Below, in pieces: positions 46,537-57,254 of a DNA stretch of 64,000 nt. Positions within the stretch are counted from its first letter, which is position 1. Each line of letters starts with the position of its first letter. The translations under genes were made by a program, and so were the position numbers. The notes under the pieces were generated by a model that was not told the DNA's origin, did not search any database, and saw nothing but the letters and a program-made list of their open reading frames with translations. Source of the DNA: Dysidea avara (taxonomy: Eukaryota > Porifera > Demospongiae > Dictyoceratida > Dysideidae); contig NC_089272.1 of NCBI RefSeq assembly GCF_963678975.1, forward strand, positions 58,419,574 to 58,483,573, written 5' to 3'.

Positions 46537-46609
46537 CTAATAAATTTTAGCAGTGTTTGCAAAATTTATTTTTAGCAACATTGCTCAACCTCGAAAAATT
46601 TGCCCCTTG

Positions 46610-47209
46610 AGACATTTAGTCAGAAGAATATTCCATGCATCTTATTATTTCTAAAGAATTCACAGTGGCTTATTAACCAGAAACTAGCTTTACATGCAAA
46701 ATCTTCAATGATGCCTTGACAATGACTTAGTCACAAATAATCTAAAGACATTGTTTTTATGCTGGTCACTGTAAAGCATTAATACAATACAATAATACAA
46801 TACTCAAATTTGTGAGTTTTACAATCATAAATATATATATATGTATAAATAGAATGGTGATTACAAAATAGGAGAAAAGGGAAAGTTATCATCATTATAT
46901 TATGGCTAGCATTTTTTCAGTATAGAATGGATTCTAACACAACTAGTGGTGATTCCCTTATTAACCAGTCTATGCTGATATAGCAATAATTATATTGCAC
47001 CATAACAAACACATTTTAACCTACACATCCTGCTTAACAAATGCATTCCTACAGTATGCATTTGCATCTATCTGGTTAAAGTCTTTCAAGTAATGTGTTT
47101 AAGGTACATCCATAAAAATGAACTTATTTTTGTGCTCACTTTATTCAGCTGCAAAATGTAGGTCCCTACTGGTCTACCACAATACTCATGTAGTTACGTT
47201 CACTACCAT
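46610..47209. repeat. duplicated block D, copy 3
   Basis: Matches 33.89-34.75 kb closely (GGATTCTAACACAACTAGTG, TAGCAATAATTATATTGCAC, CTGCTTAACAAATGCATTCC). A short internal segment (about 46670-46735) is inverted relative to 33960-34060. Its continuation (TCACCACAGG...) resumes at 50509 after the 47210-50503 insertion. Confidence 0.7.
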
Positions 47210-47733
47210 AAGGGGCGGATCTAGGATTTTCCAAGTGGAGGGCTAAGCTGGATGGGGACATGGATGATAAGAAAGCATCTATTGTCTACAGTCAAATTAT
47301 GGTATACATTAGAGTTTGAAGCACACTAGCATGCCAACTTGGGGTCTGGGGATGCCCCCAGAAAATTTTGAAAATTAGGCTCTCTGTGATTGAATTTGAG
47401 AGAATTTTCAGCAGTCTTTCAGACAATGTCATTTTGCTTTTAAAGACTGAGCATCGTGATCTTTTCACCTGTAGCTAAGCATTACACATTATGAGAGAAA
47501 AACCATCATGAATGATGAAAATAAGTACAGTAGAACACAACAAAAAAATGTAAGCATTTGAGTCCTCAGACAACATGCGACTACAAATAGGACCATGAAT
47601 GGAACCAATGTGGGCAGGAAAAGGAAGGGAAAATGCAAAAATATAAGATACAACTAAGTAGCTTCTTAAACCAGTATTAATGAATCAGTTCCTCTTTGCA
47701 TCTTCTAATTTAATCTGTCTCAGATGTGGAAAC

Positions 47734-47735
<2 letters not shown>

Positions 47736-47771
<36 letters not shown>
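47736..47771. repeat. (TA)n microsatellite
   Basis: About 36 bases of alternating T and A. Confidence 0.9.
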
Positions 47772-47773
<2 letters not shown>

Positions 47774-48021
47774 AAGTAGCAGTGGTTAAAAAGTGAGGTC
47801 AATGCTTTTAAAGACCACACATGTCATAGCAACATCTTGTTAACAAGCACCTGATCCATGGAATGGACTCTTGTTGCTACTAGTAGCTGCAGTATGTTTT
47901 GTGCTTCTCTGCAGTCTTCTTGCTAAGGCCACTCCAAATAAATTCTCTGTTTCCCGTCCTGGACTCAAGCATATTTGCATGCGGGCGGGCGGTCCATTTC
48001 TATTATTTTATTATAAGATTG

Positions 48022-49625
48022 CAGGGGTGGATTCAGGAGCTGGCAAGGGGAGGGGCACAAACAGGCTGAGTTGTAGCTAGGTGGTTGGGGAACTTCTCTT
48101 GTTAGTTGCTGCATTTTTGAAGCAGCAAATAATCACCACTTAGCAGTGTCTCACTGTTGATTTTTGACATTTTGGCTTTTGCAGATGGTTGTGAAGTCTT
48201 AAAGCTGTGTAAAAGGCTATGAATGTCTTAAACTACAGCAACATGATAATTATTTTTAGAGGCGCTTAGTACGCACGAAGGTGCTGGGGGCAATTTCACA
48301 GTTAGTTTGACTTTGGTTTGCTTTGATTTCAGGTGAATTTATAAATGCTACTAAGATTAGCACGTTTTCATGAGTTAAGGCCACACCAAGTCAAACCTTA
48401 GTTTCTGGTCACCCGCCCGCATGGTAAACCTGGAACCCTAGTTTATGAGGACTATTATTAATATTACAGGTGCTTAAATGCATGTGACCCAGCAAGACAC
48501 TTATGTTTTTTTACTGCAAAAGATCGAGATACTCTAATAGAGTAGTCAGGGATTCCAATAGAGCAGTCACACTACTCTTAACTCTAATATTATGGTATAT
48601 ATGCCACACTAATAAAATGTTTCTAACTATAGCTAGTTTTGTCCTTGATTATATAGCTGTTCAGATTATAACTGTTACTAATGTTTCTGTAACCAAAGTA
48701 ATTTCAGTAGCATTAACTACTAGTCCATGCAGATGGGCCATAGCTTTAACTTTATAATTCAAATGTAGTCCTCTAATAATTAGTCTAGTAACTTCAAATT
48801 CTTTATTACTGAACACTGCAGGGGTATGGAAAGCCGGCAACATTTGGTGAGCTTAAACTTAAACTTTTCCATAACTAAAATTAGATTGGCAAGTAGAAAC
48901 CCTTATAGTTTAAACATTCCCAGATGATCACTAAAAACACTAGTCTGGAGCACTCAATGACTCAAAACTTTGACAGTTACTTTTCTCAAGGTTTGCTGAA
49001 TAGAAGGCTGGAAACACATAGCTAGTGGGCTAAGACTTCACATTTGAATGAAGAATTTCTGATGTGAAAATAGAAGTTAAATTTCATTTTGGATCATGAC
49101 CATTTGAACAACTTAGCTATAAGTCATAGTAATACTTTCCTGACATAGCTAATGAGACATTTATTTCACTTGGAAAGCATAAGTAGCTACATGAGCAAAA
49201 CATTTCCTATAGTATATTCTAAATAAATAAATAAATATACTTAAATGCTATACATCAGTGTATAGCTAGCCATGATCCATCAACAACTTTCCTAGTGCAT
49301 TGTTTGCCGAAGCACAACTACTTATGTTGTTGGTTAAGTTTGACTAAAAATCAACATGAATTTGCTAAATTGAGCAAATAATAGTACCATACAGTATATT
49401 GTCACAGTAGAGTCTATAGTCCTGAAGTCCTGATCATCCGCCCGCCCGCATCCATTTGTAGGCTTGGGAGTGACCAGAAACTAAGGTATGACTTGGAGTG
49501 GCCTAATTGATCTAACCCTGACATAAAGTTTAGTATTTTAATCAGAAGTATGGTTCCTCCAAAAGGTGAGGGTTGGGGGGGGGGGGGGCATTTGCCCCAA
49601 ATGCCCCATCCTGGATCCGCCATTG
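48022..49625. mobile_element. TIR element, 5-bp duplication GATTG
   Basis: The left end is CAGGGGTGGATTCAGGAGCT and the complement of the right end is CAATGGCGGATCCAGGATGG. GATTG flanks both sides (48017-48021 and 49626-49630). It carries the dispersed box twice (48522-48570) and encloses a further TIR unit at 48378-49504. Confidence 0.72.
48378..49504. mobile_element. innermost TIR element, AGGCCACACCAAGTC ends
   Basis: The left end is AGGCCACACCAAGTCAAACC, then TTAGTTTCTGGTCAC; the right end is the inverted copy (GTGACCAGAAACTAAGGTAT, then GACTTGGAGTGGCCT). Its terminal AGGCCACNCCAA is shared with the 47926-49918 element, so the two are relatives, one inside the other. Confidence 0.6.
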
Positions 49626-50508
49626 GATTGGCAGCTTTTCAAGCCATTATTTGCCTGGCACAACCATAAAAGCTGCATAAAAGCATGCTTAAGCTTGTTC
49701 CTTCCTTTTTAAGTTGCAAAAATAGCAGTTTGTACCGACTTGATAGTACTGCTGACACGTGAGCTGACACTGTTTCAAGATGGCCTTTACAGAGCCTGTC
49801 AGTATGCAAGAATAACCGGAAAATAATGGAAGAATACGGAATAATGGAGTTATTTAGAGCTGACAGTAACCAGATTCGGGCGGTGGACGGGAAACAGAGA
49901 ATTTATTTGGAGTGGCCTAAAGGAAATTGTGAGCTTCAGAAAATACTGTTGCGATGATTACTTTTGCCAGACAATCAAGACTACATCTGCAAAGCCATCA
50001 TGGGGAAGGTACCTGTTACAGATTAACATTAGTAGACTACAGTGGCTCAATAAAATTATGCTATAGCTACTTTATAAGACTGTTGACTACTTTTGCTAGT
50101 GATGACTGATGTAATCAGTGGCAACTGTAGCCAAACACCCAATTAACAATACAATATATAGTATAAATAGAGCCATACTTTGATTAAGATCTCCTATTTA
50201 GCCATAGCAGAAAATATTAAAATCTATCTGAATAAAACGAAACCCACAATTAAAACTTTTGTAACTATGGAGATGCAACCCACAATTGAACCATTTATCG
50301 AAGAATTCTTGAGGAAAAGGAGGAACTCCCTCTCTGGAGCAGTGATATACATAATACTTACATAGACATAATTTGTGTAGCTCCTGAAATAGGTCTGCTT
50401 TTGATTAAACATAGAAGAATTTGAGATATGGTGGCTAAGTATTAGTTTAAAAGGAAGGGGGGAGCTGCAGCCCTTAGCCCTCCCCACCCTAAATCCGCCC
50501 CTGACCAT

Positions 50509-51274
50509 GGTCACCACAGGGAGTAAGATAAAACTGATCATCATTTAGATTGCATACTCTAAAGTTAATGCCTTAATACCTACACTGACTGCAATCTGGT
50601 TGAGCAGCTAACTAAAACTTATAGCAACTACCTGGGTTACAGTAGTCAATGGATCAATCCAACTTACATGTGTAAGCCACTCAAGAGTGGGAGTTCAAAG
50701 GCACCACTTGGGGTTTATTCACATATTGCCCAGGAAATATCTGGAACGTGATTAGTTTGTGGCTTTGATGCCCTACCAGTTCAATGATACACAATACACT
50801 TCAACTTATGCACTGAGCAACATGCATGTAGCATTAAATTGTGGGATTCTGTAGCAGTATTTTAGCCAGGCCACACTCAGTCTCCTCCAGGAGTGATGGC
50901 GTTTTCTTTTTAACATTAATGTTATCAATATTAGTGGTTTATTAGTGACCAGCTAGTGCTGAAAGTCTGACTGACACAGCAACTTGTCTGGGGCAGCCTT
51001 CAGTTTGGAGTACCTAATGTAATACTGAAGTTTGGATTATGAATAAATTATATACTCAACCTAACTAATAAGGTGGAACAGAAAATGGGCCAAAGAAAGG
51101 AAAAAAAATTCTCCAAGTCCAGGATATGAACTACAGACCACCCAATGTCTACTTGAGTCCCACACTCGGTCTCCTTATCAGAGTTACATAGGCCTAATAG
51201 TACATATAGACCCTAAGGAGCTAGTGTTGTTGTAGCTTAAGTAGCTACTGTAGTTTGCTTTTTATTTGTGGTCT
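50509..51274. repeat. duplicated block E, continuation
   Basis: Matches 34.77-35.09 kb (TGCCTTAATACCTACACTGA, GTGGGAGTTCAAAGG, CCCACACTCGGTCTCCTTAT). The middle part (50720-51100) is not in the other copy. No gene recognised. Confidence 0.6.
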
Positions 51275-51661
51275 CAGGGCCGCCCAGAGAAATTAGGGGG
51301 CCCAGGGCAAAGAATTAATGAGTGGCCCCACTCTGAATCACAACTACAGCCCAACTGTAAGTCAAAGACAAAAAAAAAGGGTCATTTTACATGCTGACAA
51401 TGATAATAGCTGCCCCTCACCAACCATATTTCCTTATTTATAACTACATACATAGCTTGCTACACTACTCCTTTCGTCCTTTGAAGAATACTGTGACTGC
51501 TCTATTAGAGTATCTATCTAGATCCTGACTGCTCTATTAGAGTATATCGATCTTTTAAACAGGTATTCAAGGGGCCCTTATGGGGCCTCCTGGAGCCCCT
51601 TTCAAGCTGGGACCCAGGAAAAATTCCCAGTTGCCCCCCACCCCCCATGTGGGCGGCCCTG
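51275..51661. mobile_element. hAT-like MITE, perfect 8-bp duplication TGTGGTCT
   Basis: Ends CAGGGCCGCCC and GGGCGGCCCTG are perfect 11-bp inverted repeats. TGTGGTCT occurs on both sides (51267-51274 and 51662-51669). 387 bp, no ORF. It carries two boxes at 51492-51553 (CTGCTCTATTAGAGTATC and CTGCTCTATTAGAGTATATC then GATC). Confidence 0.85.
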
Positions 51662-52129
51662 TGTGGTCTATGTAGCTAATTAGCTATGTAATGTCCTTTT
51701 ACCTGTTTTTCCTTATTGTTTGATAATTAAGATTCATGCATCAAACATTGGCATTTGTGAGCTACTGCAGCTAGCTAGGTATAATCTGAAATTTCATAAA
51801 AGTACTCCAAGCGCAAACCTTAATTGTAATTCTAAGAAAGCATTCAGAATACTTCTTATTACAATAACTTTAACTTAAACAAATTGATCTTTCATATTAT
51901 TTCTTAGTTAATTACATTGTATTAGTAATTTGCATTTATTATTTTCAAAAATACTCTTATTTTGTAAAATTTCAGTGAAACTGATCACTTTTAATCTGAA
52001 AACATTCAAATCTTTCTGTGGGGGTATGTCCCCCAACCCCCGGCTTTGTTCACTAAGTTATAGTTAATTATTTCTTAACTGGCAGCTATCCCACATGACT
52101 GGTATCCCACTTTGTAGTGTTTTTCGTCT
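51662..52129. other. no gene recognised
   Basis: AT-rich sequence without recognised features between the MITE and duplicated block A'. Confidence 0.4.
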
Positions 52130-52998
52130 CTGCTAATAACAATTATGTAATAAAAAGTGTTTAAACAAAGGTGACCATTATCTGAAGTACAAATTTAAAC
52201 CACATACTATGACGAAGCCAATATAATTGTTGTAGCTTTATACAAAAAAAGGAGATACACAATATTGTGCAAACATAATACAGGCTATAAGACTGGTTTT
52301 GTCAGACTCGGTCACAGTTCAGCTGGTTCATTGCTAACTATATGGGCTAAAGTAGTGATCAAGTTTGAACTTCGGTCAGTGGTCTCCCTATTTTTATTGT
52401 AATGATTCCTACTAGGTTGCAAAATGCCCTGGCTTGTTAACAATTCACCATCAGTAAACTTCTATAACACCACACCAATGGAAAGAACAGCACCAGACAT
52501 AATAGGCATAAGCATGAGGCTATAATATTAGAATGCATGCCCTTATAAGTACAAATTATTATTATATGTATGATACTGAAGGCCTTGCGAGTGTTTCACT
52601 TCACCATCTTGTTTTATGAACATTTATCATTACAAATCCATTCAGTGAGTCAGTGGTCACACTGAAGGGATGTTTGGGCTTGATTTTACCTAACCAATAC
52701 ATTAGCTACTGCCAAGGCGTCATGAAGATTTTAAGACTGGTTACTATTATTATTGATGAAAGTATGTATATGGTATAAAAAAGTTATTATAGCTATACCC
52801 TTAATCACAAATGAACTGGCAATCATAAAAAAAGAGAAAAGGGAAAGTTATTATCATTATTGTGCCTATTTAGCTATAGCAGTTTCAATTTGGAATGGAT
52901 TCTAACTCACAACTAGTCTTGCAGCTGATTCACTTACATTCCAGTCTATGTTGATATAGTATATATTGCACCATAACAGATACATTTCAACCCACACA

Positions 52999-53815
52999 CA
53001 GTGGTGCAGCCAGACCCGGGCAAGCCAGAGCATGGCGGGCATCAAGTCACTTTGCCCTACCATCGGCTACCCAGAGTAATTAAGGAAGTGGGCTGAATCA
53101 CTGATGAACAATCACTTAATGCTAACACAACTTACTGTGTGTCCACTTCGCCAATGCTTTCTTTCTGGCTGGCCAGCAGTAACCGGATTTCCCCTGGGGT
53201 TTTACTGTAAGTTATTCAATTGTGGTATTAATGACTAATGAAATAGAAACAAGAGCACATGATTAAAACATGGTCATCATTGTGACAAAGGATTAGACAG
53301 AAATTTTCTATACAGATAGGGACAGTGTGTCTTCATGTTTGTGGTGAAGTGTGGACTGTATGAACAAAAACCTTGATGAAAACTCGAATTGATGTTATGA
53401 AATGTGGGAACCCGTTCAAGCTGTGTGTGTGTGGATACTGGAGCTTAGACTGATAGTTCAGACGGTATGGACGAGTATGGAGTACTTGTTTATAGTCAGC
53501 ATTATTTATTTTTCCTGTTGTTTGTAGACTGATTATCTCTAGTTTAAAGTCATCACGTGATGTGGGTAGTCTACTATAAGTGCTCCATGATTTCATTTAA
53601 ATTCCCCACTAGTCTGGTATTAACACACCACTGTATGTATGTGATACGAAGAGAATAGCTAGCTAGCTAGTGGTCACAATTAGTAAAGTTATTAGGTAGT
53701 CTTATAATGTCGTTGATGTCCATGTGAAGATGGGCATGTGTATGTGTGTTGCATGAAATTGAATGGTTTGCCTGCCCAGTGCCCGGGCATGGCAAAAAGT
53801 CTGGCTACGCCACTG
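52999..53815. mobile_element. hAT-like element, perfect 8-bp duplication CCCACACA
   Basis: The left end is CAGTGGTGCAGCCAGACCCG and the complement of the right end is CAGTGGCGTAGCCAGACTTT. CCCACACA flanks both sides (52991-52998 and 53816-53823), and the interrupted sequence is continuous in block A at 42618-42640. The 87-codon minus frame inside (53333-53596) has no transposase signature, so it is probably non-autonomous. Confidence 0.82.
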
Positions 53816-53999
53816 CCCACACAGCCCACACATCCTGCTTAACAGATACATTCCATACACATCTATCTGGTTACTGTGATTCTGATTTTAAAAGGTAGCC
53901 ATGTTTTAGATCATGCATCAACTCAATTACACATACATATTAAGTTATGTACTAATCAACAGATCAATAGATGAATAATCCAATCAACCCCTTACTTAC

Positions 54000-54083
54000 T
54001 CTTTATATGCACAGCTAATGCATTTACTTTAACACTTGGTCCTCCTATGTCTCCCTCTTTCACGAATAGTGCATTCACGTGAT
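54000..54083 (-). CDS. candidate exon, unrecognised (possibly inter-alpha-trypsin-inhibitor-like N-terminal)
   Basis: TTATAG acceptor and a strong AGA|GTAAGTAAG donor, phase 1 to 1, 28 codons. It encodes HVNALFVKEGDIGGPSVKVN and ALAVHIK. Good splice sites and a peptide-like composition support an exon. The ALAVHIK(S) end would fit just before a VIT domain, as in the heavy-chain-like gene whose 3' end is at 46.1 kb, but no VIT or VWA exon is found between, so this link is speculative. Absent from block A. Confidence 0.3.
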
Positions 54084-54299
54084 CTATAATCAAATAATTA
54101 AAATTTGATGCGGATGCTTAAAAATTGATGCGGGCGGTTACAGGAAGCAAGGAATAAAATAATGATACTTAACTTTTTTAAATAGCAAAGGCTTGGATAA
54201 TTTTTGATTACTATGGTTACACTGGAATGATTATAGCATAGATAGTAGAGAGCGCTCCTTCGATTAGAGCTATAAGTGTGAATGCAAACGTGGACCATT

Positions 54300-54875
54300 T
54301 TTGTTCAGCCTACACTATTTTTACACTGGCATAACTGGTCCCAGTGGACTGGTCCGGCCGGACCAAATATGTCAACATAAATGGTCCAGGTAGACCTTAT
54401 ATTCCCGGACCGTTGGTGCGTTGACAGCACTCCATTGTCACAAGGAATTAATCATCCTAGATCGGTAGTGCCTCTCTCTGACCACCATAAGTTATACACA
54501 ATACTACACGTGTACAAACTGTAAAACATGCATCTCAAAATTTTCCACTTACACAGTGTGTAGAGAGGTGTAATTTACATTATGCACATATATTACATTA
54601 TTAACCTTCATAGTCACCACAGGAAATAGTGGCTTTATCATCATTAAGATTGTAATAAATTGATATAGCTATATAGTACAATGACTGGTCAATATTGGAC
54701 ATTTTTATTTAGTTGTACATCATACTACAGTATGTACTTGTACAGTACTACTTGACAATCATATAGCTGTTTCTCAGAATTATATATAAATATATATATA
54801 TATATATAATGCAGTAGTTGTAACATGGGCATGAGTGATTTGCGCCCGAGTGCAAGTGCATATATTTCAGGCAAA
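54300..54875. other. no gene recognised; GGTCCNGCCGGACC-like inverted motif
   Basis: ACTGGTCCGGCCGGACCAAAT near 54350 contains GGTCCGGCCGGACC, a perfect 14-bp palindrome. (TA)n at about 54783-54808. No exon supported. Confidence 0.45.
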
Positions 54876-55351
54876 TCACAACCTGAGTGCCCACATTACA
54901 ACTAATACATTCCACTTGAGTGACTCACCTGCAAGTGAGGGAAACTGCAGGAATGCTTCACGAGTGTATTTATATGGGACCATGTGAATTTCGATTGTGG
55001 ATGATGTCATATGAGCAACAACAAGGTGCTGTGAGAGGCCAAACACAATGATCGACACAAGTATGCAGATCGCTTCAATTGTGGGTGTGCGATTAAACAC
55101 AGGAAGCCCAAGTGCGAGCTGAACAGCTCATATAAAATACTTGCTATGCTGGCCATGAATAAACTAAAGCAGTGAATATTTTTACAGTGCTATAATGGCC
55201 TAGTTGATTAAGTGCCACACACATTCACTATGCGTGTATGACATTGTGCTAGGTGTCAAATTAGTATTATAAAGACAATTCAAGTGCTTACTTTATTAGC
55301 CATGAATAAATATACAATACTAATGGCCAAATCAATTAAGTGCTACGCCCA

Positions 55352-55639
55352 ATGTCAGGAAATCGCCACGTGACTAGAATGCAATTAGAACAGCAATATA
55401 AACCAACCTGTGACCTTCTTCATTCAGTAAAACAACAAACTATCTTCTTCCCCGAGTCTGTGATCTATGCTTTGGCTCACTTTACAAAACTGAAACCCAT
55501 TATTGATCCTGTGAAGTACCACAATATTAAAACAGAGGAGATCACACAGCTTCATCAAAGAAATCGGATGATTTCTGAGAATGCTTGGAATGCATTAATG
55601 AGAATAGGAGGTAGTATATACAAGTTATATCCCTTCTAG
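55352..55639 (+). CDS. hypothetical open frame, unrecognised (weak)
   Basis: From an ATG at 55352 about 95 codons are open to a TAG at 55637-55639. The peptide (LEQQYKPTCDLLHSVKQQ, SVIYALAHFTKLKPII) is protein-like in composition but matches no family I know. It runs into the left arm of the hairpin at 55589-55690, which suggests it is part of a repeat. No splice or promoter evidence. Confidence 0.2.
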   Translation: MSGNRHVTRMQLEQQYKPTCDLLHSVKQQTIFFPESVIYALAHFTKLKPIIDPVKYHNIKTEEITQLHQRNRMISENAWNALMRIGGSIYKLYPF

Positions 55640-55690
55640 GGGGGATATAATTTGTATATACTACCTTCATTTCTCGTTAATGCATTCCTG
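55589..55690. repeat. long hairpin, ~48-bp arms, tiny loop
   Basis: AATGCATTAATGAGAATAGG with AGGTAGTATATACAAGTTAT on the left is mirrored on the right by ATAATTTGTATATACTACCT and CTCGTTAATGCATTCC. The loop is only a few bases around TTCTAGGGG. Confidence 0.8.
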
Positions 55691-56093
55691 GGCACTGCAT
55701 GATAACAGTGCTATTATACCACTTATACACCTTTTTTCCCTTTGAAATGAGGTGTGAAAGTGGTGTATATATTATATAGTTATATCACAGTATGAGGGTG
55801 ATAACTGAGATATTGCCTGAGTGTACTGGGATATAACTAGTTTCTATCCTAGTTTATGTCCCAGTGTGAATCAAGGCCAAAAAACCACCATTAAGCTGAT
55901 TTTAGCACCTGTATTCTAATTAATTCATTTGTCATGAAGCGACTTGAGTAGCACAATCATACATCACAGCCACTCTAAATTACTAAACAGTAAGCAATGT
56001 ATCAATCTTACCGGTCTGCCTCTCCCTACTCAAGCAACATGACTGGTTTCAAAGCTTACCCCCATGCGCTAATTGAAAACCCACACACTGGGT

Positions 56094-56160
56094 AATAAGT
56101 TAGTTATCACCCAGTGATAAGTTAGTTATTAGCTAGTGATAAGTTAGTTATCACCTAGCG
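56094..56160. repeat. tandem GTGATAAGTTAGTTATCACC units
   Basis: About three units of 22-24 bases. Each is close to palindromic (GTGATAA...TTATCAC), so each unit could fold on itself or bind a dimer. Confidence 0.75.
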
Positions 56161-56500
56161 CAGCACTTTGACACTTCCTCACACTGGAATATATATATAC
56201 AGCTTCATGTTCTGCAGTTATGAAAGTTTGCATGAATATTATATTTAGAGTAAATGACTGCTCCTTTACAGTTTTGACTGATTTTTAAACTGTTTTTATG
56301 CTTACACTGTTTTCAGTGAAGTAGCAAAGATTTTTTTACACTGCAAGCAAAACTTATGATATTGCACTGACCAATTATTCCTAGAACTCGTCCTGAATTT
56401 ATTCCTGGAATAATATATGCATACATACCTATACTAACTGGATACTAGATTTATTACCATCAACAAGTCCTTTGAGTACTTTTCAGAGTATGGAATGCTG

Positions 56501-56999
56501 AATTTGCAATGAGGGGGTCTTCCACACACGTACAATTCTTGAACTTGAAAGATCATAATTTAGCTTTCAAGATGCATACAAACCTAAGGTTTTCTCCATC
56601 TACTAAATGACAGTGACATGCTCACTAGCTACCAACCAAATTTCCAAGTCTATAGATGAGCTGTCAAAGTTGATAAATTGTGAGTGGGTATAAGAAAAGG
56701 GACCTGTATAGCATTTAGACAGTTATGACAATCAAAGAAGTCCAAAACTTGCCAACTATTCATATTTTGAATTCAAGTCAATACTCAATTGTTTCATAAA
56801 GTTATAAAGAATTTATTAAGTTCATGTGGAAATTCCTAATGTTTGTAATTTACTATACACTGTACTTAAACTGACTTTTGTTGTAAAGTTTTAAAAATCT
56901 ATTTTCCTATGCCTCCTCACAATAGAATGTGTGTACGCATGTGCGTGGAAGACACATTTTCACAAATCTGCATGGTCCTGTATGGGGTGTATACTGTGA
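56501..56999. other. no gene recognised
   Basis: No exon or recognised repeat. Confidence 0.4.
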
Positions 57000-57254
57000 C
57001 TGGTTCACGTGCTATATGCAGAATTTCTGAACCTCTTAAATACTAAATCATCTGAAGGTGCAATATTGTTGCATCATTCTTTACCAGATGGTTATCTGGT
57101 TGTCAACCATGATTTTACAACTGTTCCATCTTGGAGCAAGAGAATCTGGATGGCACACCCGTATAATCATTCATGAATCATCTATGCAAAACAGCTTAAA
57201 TGGCTTTTTAAAAAGTTCATCCATGAGATTAAAAATAATTGGCAACCAAAATAA
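57000..57254 (+). pseudogene. unrecognised protein fragment with one in-frame stop
   Basis: One plus-strand frame reads LVHVLYAEFLNLLNTKSSEG, then LLHHSLPDGYLVVNHDFTTV, PSWSKRIWMAHPYNHS, a TGA, and in the same frame IYAKQLKWLFKKFIHEIKNN WQPK and a TAA. The aromatic-rich, protein-like composition on both sides of a single stop suggests the remnant of a gene or of a transposon protein. No family recognised. Confidence 0.35.

Larger units (their letters stand above)
47926..49918. mobile_element. TIR element with AGGCCACTCCAAATAAATTC ends
   Basis: The left end AGGCCACTCCAAATAAATTC continues TCTGTTTCCCGTCC; the right end is the inverted copy, ending GGAGTGGCCT. The arms match over about 35 bases. 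Nested in 47210-50503, and it contains 48022-49625. Target duplication unclear. Confidence 0.65.
47210..50503. mobile_element. TIR element, 5-bp duplication ACCAT, outermost of a nested set
   Basis: The left end is AAGGGGCGGATCTAGGATTT and the complement of the right end is CAGGGGCGGATTTAGGGTGG. ACCAT flanks both sides (47205-47209 and 50504-50508). The surrounding block-D/E sequence continues across, matching 34.7 kb. About 2 kb of its 3.3 kb is later insertions (47926-49918 and within). Confidence 0.72.
52130..56500. repeat. duplicated block A' (counterpart of 41.4-44.0 kb)
   Basis: Colinear with block A but longer. Extra parts include the hAT-like element 52999-53815, a 440-bp segment at 53987-54430 with a candidate exon, and about 54.7-56.2 kb with hairpin-rich sequence. 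The match resumes at about 56200 (GATATTGCACTGACCAATTA against 43590). Confidence 0.65.

Noticed and set aside
54876..55100. 74-codon minus-strand frame with a hydrophobic start
   Set aside because: It overlaps imperfect inverted repeats around 54810-54910 and has no splice or domain support.
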